Of a stretch of 9,599 bases of DNA, positions 1-6,708 are shown piece by piece (position 1 is the first letter of the stretch; every line of letters starts with the position of its first letter). The notes below the pieces were generated by a model. It saw only the letters and a program-made list of their open reading frames with translations, did no database searches and was not told the DNA's origin. The stretch comes from CAYMST01 sp964393115 (GTDB lineage Bacteria > Bacteroidota > Bacteroidia > Cytophagales > Cyclobacteriaceae), in contig CAYMST010000183.1 of assembly GCA_964393115.1 (NCBI GenBank), forward strand, positions 1-9,599, given 5' to 3'. The translations under genes and the position numbers were made by a program.

Positions 1-1979
1 CAGAAGAATATGGCCACTCTTACTCATGGGTTAGTGCCTCCAGATTACTTAGGACCGATACTCTTATTCATGGTATGCAAGGAGTATGTCCTACGGGTTG
101 GCATATCCCGTCCAACTTGGAATGGGAAGCTTTGATTGATTCTATTGGAGGACCGCAAAATGCCAGAGTGCTTAAATCATTTGATACAGACTGGGAAGGT
201 ACAAATCGAACTGGGTTTTCAGCTTTGCCGGGAGGTGTATTTGGTCGATGGGATGGGAGAATCTTAGATGGCATGTACTACGGTTTTTTTGATATGCCAA
301 GGGATTATAGTAGTCGGACTGGCGGGTTCTACACAGAGTGGAATATTACCCCAGACCCTCCCAAGGCCTATTTTTTATCTTCTACAGTGAATCTAAGAAC
401 ACCAGATCCATACGACAGTGATGAATATACTGAGGTGTTCCACCACGCGGTAATTGGTAATAACTTCAATTCAACAATAGAGCTGGAACCAACGTTTTAT
501 CGAGAAGTAGGAGTTAATGTGAGATGTGTTAAGGATTATGACGAGAGTCTTCATGAGATACTTCCACTAACGAACGTTGAATTGATACCGGTTCAAGTAC
601 CAAATTCCTTCTACGCCATAGACTCAGTAACCTTAGAGTGGAACACTGCGACTCAAAATGACCTGCACTTAAGACACATCAAATATGATGTATACTTAGG
701 TAACAAAGACTCCATGGCCTTAGTTGCCAAAAATTTGAACTCTACATCTTTAACATTCAACAATCCAGATACGAGTCTTGTTTATTATTGGAAAGTAAAA
801 GCCTCGGATGGTCGGAGCACGATCGAGAGTCCGGTGGATAGCTTTTTCTTTTACAACATTACCCCTAGAGTAAAAGACCTGATACATCCGTTAGATCGTG
901 ATACTATTGATCAGCTCACAGTGCTTTTTAAATGGGGTGAAGGAATTGATTCTGATAATCTTAGTAATGATATCTCCTTCACGTATGATTTATATTTAGG
1001 TCGTGTAGGGGATATGAAGCTCGTGGGTTCCGTTAATCATAACAAATATTTATTAATTGAAGGTCTGGATAACCACACAAATTATGAATGGAAAGTAGAG
1101 GCTAGAGACAGGGTCCATACTGTGCCTAAGACTATAGAGGATACTTCTAAGTCCACAACTAGAACATTTTACACTAACTATATTCCGAATTCAGGACGCT
1201 TAGAGGATGTAAATGGCAACGTATACGACACGGTACAAATCGGGTCGCAAGTTTGGATGAAAGACTACTTAGAAGCTTATAGCTATAGAGATGGAAGCAG
1301 AAACTCTAGTAAGGTTCCACATGATGGAGCCACAGGTATTTGGTTTTACCGTTTTAGCTATGATACGCCATGTCCGGTAGGGTGGCATATTCCGACCGCG
1401 GAGGACTGGCACGAACTGGAAATATTCCTGGGTAATCCTTGCGAAATTGCTCAGGAGGATAATTTTCCTGACAGCATAGTGTTTACCCTTAGAGATGTAT
1501 ATGGCTGGCAGTTTCTTGGAGAAAGGGATTATAACTTCTCTTCGACGCCGATTGAGGGAACAAGATCATTAAAGACCAAAACCTTCAACACCATTACTGG
1601 TGACATTGGATATACTACCAGTCATAAATATTACCGTGGTACGCCAGTACGATGCTTAAGGGACTTGGCTGAATCGTCAACAAGTTTTTCTGGTGTATTT
1701 ACAGATCTATACCCTGCAAATGACAGTTGGGTAAATTGGCCGGATGTAACACTTTCCTGGGATTTTGAAATTAACGGAAATAAGTGCTATACCTTCTCCG
1801 TGTACTTTGGCAAAAAGGACGACTTAACACTAGTAGCCAGCGATTTGGACAAAGATCACAGCGAATTCAGCGTAAGTGATTTGGTCAAAGGGGAAGAATA
1901 TTTCTGGAAGGTAATCGCTTTTGGTCCGTTTATTTCAGATGAAGGTTTGGAAAGCGAGCTATATAACTTTAAGTATTGA
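1..1979 (+). CDS. FISUMP/FN3-like modular surface protein, 5'-truncated by window edge
   Basis: The reading frame is open from base 3, ahead of the first ATG at 75, and those codons (EEYGHSYSW...) already match the FISUMP YGYLYNW region. The gene therefore starts outside the window and 75 is not its start. Visible layout: FISUMP domain to about 542 (CPTGWHIP, then GFSALPGG, FLSSTVN, ending VRCVKD); FN3-like module about 570-855; second FN3-like module about 860-1180; complete FISUMP domain about 1193-1670 (DVNGNVYDTVQIGSQVWM, CPVGWHIP, closing PVRCLRDL); terminal FN3-like module about 1680-1976. Each FN3-like module carries a D/SVYLG-like strand (YDVYLG, YDLYLG, FSVYFG) and a late WKV strand (WKVKASDG, WKVEARD, WKVIAFG), so they are homologous repeats. 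FISUMP (Fibrobacter succinogenes major paralogous) domains occur in secreted or lipoprotein surface proteins of Bacteroidota and Fibrobacteres; their molecular role is unknown. Surface location and adhesion or glycan contact are inferences. The C-terminus shows no type IX sorting domain. Confidence 0.88.
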   Translation, partial: EEYGHSYSWVSASRLLRTDTLIHGMQGVCPTGWHIPSNLEWEALIDSIGGPQNARVLKSFDTDWEGTNRTGFSALPGGVFGRWDGRILDGMYYGFFDMPRDYSSRTGGFYTEWNITPDPPKAYFLSSTVNLRTPDPYDSDEYTEVFHHAVIGNNFNSTIELEPTFYREVGVNVRCVKDYDESLHEILPLTNVELIPVQVPNSFYAIDSVTLEWNTATQNDLHLRHIKYDVYLGNKDSMALVAKNLNSTSLTFNNPDTSLVYYWKVKASDGRSTIESPVDSFFFYNITPRVKDLIHPLDRDTIDQLTVLFKWGEGIDSDNLSNDISFTYDLYLGRVGDMKLVGSVNHNKYLLIEGLDNHTNYEWKVEARDRVHTVPKTIEDTSKSTTRTFYTNYIPNSGRLEDVNGNVYDTVQIGSQVWMKDYLEAYSYRDGSRNSSKVPHDGATGIWFYRFSYDTPCPVGWHIPTAEDWHELEIFLGNPCEIAQEDNFPDSIVFTLRDVYGWQFLGERDYNFSSTPIEGTRSLKTKTFNTITGDIGYTTSHKYYRGTPVRCLRDLAESSTSFSGVFTDLYPANDSWVNWPDVTLSWDFEINGNKCYTFSVYFGKKDDLTLVASDLDKDHSEFSVSDLVKGEEYFWKVIAFGPFISDEGLESELYNFKY

Positions 1980-2002
1980 AGTTAAGTTTTATCATCACTC
2001 TC

Positions 2003-2036
2003 AGGTTTTAGCTGATTTAAATGTTTAGACCTTTTT
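2003..2036 (+). terminator. possible weak intrinsic terminator after the FISUMP gene
   Basis: AGGTTT at 2003-2008 can pair with AGACCT at 2027-2032, with one G-U pair. A run of five T follows at 2032-2036. The position, 24 bases after the stop codon, suits a terminator. The six-base stem and 18-base loop make it weak. The rest of the 242-base gap to the next gene is AT-rich, and I see no convincing promoter or small ORF there. Confidence 0.28.
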
Positions 2037-2221
2037 CATGATATGCGAGGCTCAGTTCTCAACGACTATGATACAAAAGAAAATTGCTCTTGAGATCGTG
2101 GATAGTCTATAAAATTTTCATTTTTCAACCTTATTCCAATATTTAGTTCCACTATTTCTATGTTTTTAGTCATATTTGGCTTGCCTTTACCATTATTGGC
2201 TAAACGAAAGAATGCCTAAAT

Positions 2222-4153
2222 ATGCAAACCAATACTCTACATTGGTATTTCAATAGATTGTTGGCGATGAACCCAACAGAACTTAGCTGGAGAGTTAATC
2301 AATTAGTGAAAAAGAAAGTTTGGAAAAGGAACATTCCGAACTATCGTATAGCCCCCCATAATTTTTGCTTTAAGAGCTTTTTAGATATAAAGGAGATCGA
2401 TAAAATCAGTAGTGATGATAAAAATGCGCTCATTGAAGAGGCTAATCAATATTTAGATCACTATTGGCTCTTTTTCAATTTTCAAAAAGTAAAGGAAGAA
2501 CAAATCAATTGGCACCGTGACCCTCTTAGCGGTATGGTAGCCCCAATGGATTTTGGCTTTAGTATCAACCATCGAGACGAGCATAAGGTAGGAGATATAA
2601 AAGTAACCTGGGAGAAGAATAGACATCATCATCTTACCATTCTGGCAATCGCCTTTTATATAACTGGAGACGAAGTTTATGCTGATGAAGTAAAACGACA
2701 ACTTGAATCTTGGATTGAGCAAAACCCATACTTAATCGGGGTAAATTGGACCCATCCGCTCGAGCAAGCTATTCGCTTAATTTCCTGGGTTTTTATTGCT
2801 CAATTTCTTGAAAAGTCTAAGTGTTTTGAGTCTCTTTTCGGTCCTGCGGGCTGCATGTATAAGTCCATATACGAACACCAAAGATTTATCGTAGAAACGT
2901 ATTCCAGAGGTTCTTCAGCCAACAATCACTTAATAGGTGAAATGGCCGGGTTATACATTGCTTGTCAAGTCTTTACTGGGTATCCTGAGTCTGAAAAGTG
3001 GTCACATCTGGCCAAATCAGTCATGATTAAGGAGTTTTTGAGGCAAACCTATGAGTCGGGTATCAATAAGGAATTAGCCTTTTCGTATCAAATCTTTGTT
3101 GCGGAGTTTGTTCTTATCGCCTATTATTTTGCTAAAAAGAATGGTGACCAGTTTTCGAAAGGCTTTGAAGATCGGTTAAGGACTACACTAGCTGCAGCCA
3201 ATCAACTGACTGGACATGCAGACACCTTGCCAAATTATGGTGATGGAGATGAGGGGATGGCCGTCCAGTTGCAAGAAATGAATGGAGATAGGCTCTCTTG
3301 GTTACTGGAAATTTCTAATAATCTCTTAACGACCTCATTCGAAACAAAAACTACGAATAGCCTTCCCTCCATTTTATTAAACTGTCTTAAAGCGGAAAAC
3401 CAAAAAGAAACAAGTCATAAGACCGCTTCATATGCGTTTGAAGACGCAGGTATTTATGTTTTGTCTCGTAATATCACAGGCAGTCATACGGTAGAGACAA
3501 TTTTCGATGCGGGTCCCTTGGGTTATGGAAGTATGGCAGCACATGGCCACGCAGATGCGTTGAGTTTTACCTTAAACATTAATAATATTCCGGTTTTCGT
3601 AGATCCAGGGACCTATTGCTACCACACAGATTTGAAATGGAGGCATTATTTCAAAGGTACTTCGGCACATAATACGTTAACAGTCGACGGAGAGGACCAA
3701 TCTGGTTATTCGGGCCCATTCCTTTGGACTGATCATGCTAAATGTCATAATTTGATTTTTGAACCTGGTCAGTACACCGTGCAAGCGTCACATGACGGTT
3801 ATTTGAAAAGGTTTGGGGTCACTCATACGAGGAGGATAAGTCTCTTAGATACGGGAATCAATATAAAAGATAGTCTAGAAGGCTCTGGCGAGCGCACTTT
3901 GGAGTACCGTTTTCACTTATCACCAAATGCTCAACCTGCCATCAAAGGAGATGAGATTAGCATTTCGGTCGATGGGATCCAGCTAAGGTTGGCTGTAGAA
4001 AAGGGATATGAAGTAGAGCTTATAAGGGCTGGTGAAAATGCCGGATGGTTTTCACCACATTTTTTGTCGAAGGTGCCGTGTTATACGATCATAATTAAAA
4101 AAAGGGCATCTTTACCACTCGATTTTGAAACAAAAATTAAAATAGATCTTTAA
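2222..4153 (+). CDS. heparinase II/III-fold (alginate lyase-like) protein of an exopolysaccharide operon
   Basis: This 643-residue protein has the two-part layout of the family: an alpha/alpha-toroid N-terminal domain (Hepar_II_III_N, about 30-340) and a beta-sandwich heparinase II/III domain (about 380-610). Visible motifs are SSANNH with N234, N235 and H236 followed by E240; AFSYQ with Y289; HGHADALSF with H441, H443 and D445; VDPGTYCY at 460-467; and R474 with SAHNT at 481-485. These match the family positions for the Asn/His pocket, the catalytic Tyr and His, and the metal-binding region. Relatives cleave uronic acid polysaccharides (heparin, alginate, related glycans) by beta-elimination; the substrate here is unproven. 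The N-terminus (MQTNTLHWYFNRLL...) shows no signal peptide or lipobox, which is odd for a lyase but usual for members inside exopolysaccharide clusters. The 2222 start is the only in-frame ATG after the TAA at 2201. Its stop overlaps the algD start as TAATG, which suggests translational coupling. A trimming or quality-control role in polymer synthesis is inference. Confidence 0.87.
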   Translation: MQTNTLHWYFNRLLAMNPTELSWRVNQLVKKKVWKRNIPNYRIAPHNFCFKSFLDIKEIDKISSDDKNALIEEANQYLDHYWLFFNFQKVKEEQINWHRDPLSGMVAPMDFGFSINHRDEHKVGDIKVTWEKNRHHHLTILAIAFYITGDEVYADEVKRQLESWIEQNPYLIGVNWTHPLEQAIRLISWVFIAQFLEKSKCFESLFGPAGCMYKSIYEHQRFIVETYSRGSSANNHLIGEMAGLYIACQVFTGYPESEKWSHLAKSVMIKEFLRQTYESGINKELAFSYQIFVAEFVLIAYYFAKKNGDQFSKGFEDRLRTTLAAANQLTGHADTLPNYGDGDEGMAVQLQEMNGDRLSWLLEISNNLLTTSFETKTTNSLPSILLNCLKAENQKETSHKTASYAFEDAGIYVLSRNITGSHTVETIFDAGPLGYGSMAAHGHADALSFTLNINNIPVFVDPGTYCYHTDLKWRHYFKGTSAHNTLTVDGEDQSGYSGPFLWTDHAKCHNLIFEPGQYTVQASHDGYLKRFGVTHTRRISLLDTGINIKDSLEGSGERTLEYRFHLSPNAQPAIKGDEISISVDGIQLRLAVEKGYEVELIRAGENAGWFSPHFLSKVPCYTIIIKKRASLPLDFETKIKIDL

Positions 4154-5463
4154 TGAAAATAAGTGTATTTGGTCTGGGCTACGTTGGTGCAGTTTGCTGC
4201 GCTTGCTTCGGAAGAGAAGGTCACGACGTAATTGGTGTTGATATAAGCAAAACTAAGATAGATCTGATTAACTCCGGAAAGTCGCCAATAGTAGAAAAGG
4301 ATCTAGATGAGACTATCCAAAGCGTTAAGCAATCTGGTCATTTGCATGCCACGCAAGATGCCAAAGATGCAATACTCAAATCAGACATTTCCTTTTTATG
4401 TGTTGGTACGCCGAGTCAACTTAATGGAAGTATAGATCTAACCTACATATATAAGGTGTGTGAGCAAATAGGTGAGGTTTTAAAAGAAAAAAAGACTTTT
4501 CATACCGTTGTCATTCGAAGCACAGTAGTACCGGGAACACTTAAAAATTGTGCTGGGATTATCGAACACTTCTCCGGGAAAAAACTCAATGAGGACTTTG
4601 GCATGGTTTCAAACCCAGAGTTTTTGAGAGAAGGCACAGCAATCTATGATTTCAAAAACCCTCCTTACACCGTCATCGGTGCTTCATGCGAAAAGTCTGG
4701 TAACATAATAGGTCAACTCTATGAGGAGTTAGAGGCACCGATCTATCAAATTAAACCTGAAGAGTCGGAAATGATCAAGTATGCAAATAACAATTTTCAT
4801 GCTATGAAAATCACGTTTGCAAACGAAATAGGGAACATTTGCAAGTCTAAAGGAATAGATAGCCATGTTGTTATGGACATTGTTTCCAAAGATTCTAAAC
4901 TGAATCTTTCGCCTTATTACTTAAAACCAGGTTTCGCATTTGGTGGCTCATGTTTGCCAAAGGACGTTAGAGGCCTCAATTACTTAGCCAAGTCAGAGGA
5001 TGTCGACACTCCGATGTTAGCAAGCTTTTTGGATAGTAATGAAAACCAGAAGTCTATCGGTTTGCAAATGATTATGTCCACCAATAGACAGAAGATAGGA
5101 TTCTTGGGCTTTGCATTTAAGGCAGGAACTGATGATATGAGAGAAAGCCCAATGGTGGACTTAATAGAGTCGTTAATCGGTAAAGGGTTTGATATTAGTC
5201 TATATGATTCAAATGTGATGTTGTCAAACCTCATGGGCAAAAACAGAGATTTCTTAACCAATAGAATCCCTCATATCTATAAACTCCTTAAGGAAGATTT
5301 AGATCAGGTAATTGAAGAATCTGAAGTCCTAGTAATTGGTAATAAATCACCAGAGTTTCAACAAGTATTTACCGAAAAATATAGCGATAAGATTATCATT
5401 GATCTGGTAAGAATTGATCCAAACAAAATATCAAGTGATAACTATGCAGGAATCTGTTGGTAA
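4153..5463 (+). CDS. algD: GDP-mannose 6-dehydrogenase (AlgD-type)
   Basis: The product oxidises GDP-mannose twice with NAD+ to GDP-mannuronic acid, the committed step to alginate and other mannuronate glycans, in the cytoplasm. The 436-residue length equals that of Pseudomonas AlgD. Visible: the NAD-binding loop GLGYVG at 7-12; FLCVGTPS; RSTVVPGT; NPEFLREGTA from N154; a central helix with KITFANEIGNI; the nucleophile motif GFAFGGSCLPKDVRGL with catalytic C267; and the C-terminal domain motif FAFKAGTDDMRESP with K323. The beginning (MKISVFGLGYVGAVC), the NPEFLRE and FGGSCLPKDVR regions and the final GICW tail follow Pseudomonas AlgD as I remember it, much more closely than UDP-glucose dehydrogenases do. 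The specificity call rests on that recalled comparison. The start ATG shares its A with the upstream TAA, and the last 20 bases overlap the downstream glycosyltransferase, so all three genes are probably on one transcript. The alternative is a UDP-sugar dehydrogenase of the same superfamily, which I think unlikely. Confidence 0.92.
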   Translation: MKISVFGLGYVGAVCCACFGREGHDVIGVDISKTKIDLINSGKSPIVEKDLDETIQSVKQSGHLHATQDAKDAILKSDISFLCVGTPSQLNGSIDLTYIYKVCEQIGEVLKEKKTFHTVVIRSTVVPGTLKNCAGIIEHFSGKKLNEDFGMVSNPEFLREGTAIYDFKNPPYTVIGASCEKSGNIIGQLYEELEAPIYQIKPEESEMIKYANNNFHAMKITFANEIGNICKSKGIDSHVVMDIVSKDSKLNLSPYYLKPGFAFGGSCLPKDVRGLNYLAKSEDVDTPMLASFLDSNENQKSIGLQMIMSTNRQKIGFLGFAFKAGTDDMRESPMVDLIESLIGKGFDISLYDSNVMLSNLMGKNRDFLTNRIPHIYKLLKEDLDQVIEESEVLVIGNKSPEFQQVFTEKYSDKIIIDLVRIDPNKISSDNYAGICW

Positions 5464-6643
5464 ACACGTACTCATAATAGTCGAAAACTTACCGCTGCCT
5501 TTCGATAGGAGAGTATGGATGGAATCCAATACGCTAACCAAAGCTGGCTACAAAGTTTCCATTATATGTCCTAAAGGGAAAGGTTATGAATCGGAGTTTG
5601 AATCTATCAACGACATTGACATTTATAGACACGACCTCCCACCTGAAGAGAGCTCAGCTAAAGGTTATCTAAGAGAATATTCACATGCGTTATATCATGA
5701 ATGGCGTTTGGCCAGAAAGATATATAAGAAGCAAAAGTTTGATGTTATTCAAGCTTGTAATCCGCCAGATTTAATTTTCTTGGTTGCTCTTTGGTTTAAG
5801 ATATTGCACGGCGTTAAGTTCATTTTTGACCATCATGACTTAAACCCGGAACTTTATGAATCTAAATTTTTCAAAAGAGGCTTTTTTTATCAAGCCTTGA
5901 AATGGGCTGAAAAATTTACTTTCAAAACTGCTAACATGGTAATTTCAACCAACGAGTCATATAAAGAGGTAGCAATTACAAGAGGAGGAAAGAAGTCTGA
6001 AGATGTATTTGTTGTAAGAAGCGGACCTGACCTTAGTTTGTTTAAAATAAAACCTCCAAAACAAGAGTATAAGAATGGTAAAAAGTTCTTAGTAGGATAC
6101 TTAGGGGTTATGGGTGAGTTTGATGGGGTTGATCACCTGGTAAAAGCAGCTCGGCGTATAGTCCATGATTTAAATAGAAAAGACATTCAGTTTTGCCTTA
6201 TTGGAAGTGGGCCTTGTTTTGAGGACCTCGTAAAACTTAGAGATGAATATAATCTCCAAGACTTTATGCAGTTTACAGGGCGAGTATCGGATGAAGACCT
6301 GATCGCAAGGTTATCATCATGCGATGTATGTGTAAATCCTGATCCGAAGAACCCACTCAATGACAAGTCTACCATGAACAAGATCTTGGAATATATGGCA
6401 TTGGCTAAGCCAATAGTGCAGTATGATCTGTTAGAAGGTAAAAGATCCGCGTTAGAAGCTTCTTGGTATGCAGATCCGGATAATATTGAGGATTTTGCAA
6501 GTAAAATAGTAGAGCTAATTGACAAGGGAGATGAGTATAGGGCTGAAATGGGACAGTTTGGATTACGAAGAATGCAGGATGAACTCGAATGGGCATACCA
6601 AAAAGAAAAGCTATTAAAGGCGTATAAACATCTATTAGGCTAA
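5444..6643 (+). CDS. GT4-family glycosyltransferase, GT-B fold
   Basis: This is a predicted cytoplasmic, membrane-associated retaining glycosyltransferase that would add a sugar from a nucleotide donor to a lipid-linked or growing exopolysaccharide. Donor and acceptor cannot be read from sequence. The N-terminal acceptor domain shows PLPFDRRVWMESNTL, CPKGKGYE, FDVIQACNPPDL and FDHHDLNPELYESKF, the signature of a GT4 subgroup common in capsule and exopolysaccharide loci. The C-terminal donor domain begins near FLVGYLGVMGEFDGVDHL, then LIGSGP, FTGRVSDEDLI and STMNKILEYMALAKPIV. In that last motif the second Glu of the GT4 EX7E pair is kept (LEYMAL), while the position of the first is taken by Ser/Thr, as in this subgroup. 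I chose ATG 5444 (399 residues) over a TTG at 5414 in the same frame, because 5444 gives the normal 20-base overlap with algD and puts the first beta strand (KHVLIIVENLPL) near the N-terminus. No Shine-Dalgarno is evident, as usual in Bacteroidota. Confidence 0.88.
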   Translation: MQESVGKHVLIIVENLPLPFDRRVWMESNTLTKAGYKVSIICPKGKGYESEFESINDIDIYRHDLPPEESSAKGYLREYSHALYHEWRLARKIYKKQKFDVIQACNPPDLIFLVALWFKILHGVKFIFDHHDLNPELYESKFFKRGFFYQALKWAEKFTFKTANMVISTNESYKEVAITRGGKKSEDVFVVRSGPDLSLFKIKPPKQEYKNGKKFLVGYLGVMGEFDGVDHLVKAARRIVHDLNRKDIQFCLIGSGPCFEDLVKLRDEYNLQDFMQFTGRVSDEDLIARLSSCDVCVNPDPKNPLNDKSTMNKILEYMALAKPIVQYDLLEGKRSALEASWYADPDNIEDFASKIVELIDKGDEYRAEMGQFGLRRMQDELEWAYQKEKLLKAYKHLLG

Positions 6644-6647
6644 TGAT

Positions 6648-6664
6648 CAGTTAGTTTTTAACTG
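6648..6664 (+). terminator. small hairpin after the glycosyltransferase gene
   Basis: CAGTTA (6648-6653) and TAACTG (6659-6664) form a perfect six-base stem with a five-base loop, five bases after the stop codon. No good T tract follows (GGCTTTACC...), so it is at best a weak terminator or an mRNA 3'-end structure. The stronger hairpin at 6720-6777 is the better candidate for ending the operon. Confidence 0.25.
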
Positions 6665-6708
6665 GCTTTACCATCTTTAATTGACCTTCAATCCCTTCGC
6701 ATAAGGGT

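Noticed and set aside
75..77. ATG at 75 as the true start of the FISUMP protein
   Set aside because: The same frame is open to the window edge and encodes FISUMP-like sequence before this codon, so it is an internal Met.
2064..2107. Inverted repeat GACTAT...ATAGTC in the 1980-2221 gap
   Set aside because: Only six bases with a 32-base loop, no extension and no associated regulatory signal; expected by chance in AT-rich DNA.
2142..2178. Possible Bacteroidota-type promoter upstream of the heparinase-fold gene (CATATTTG at 2171-2178 resembling TAnnTTTG)
   Set aside because: The first base of the -7 element is wrong and no TTTG occurs at the right distance upstream; the only candidate (TTTA at 2142) is too far away.
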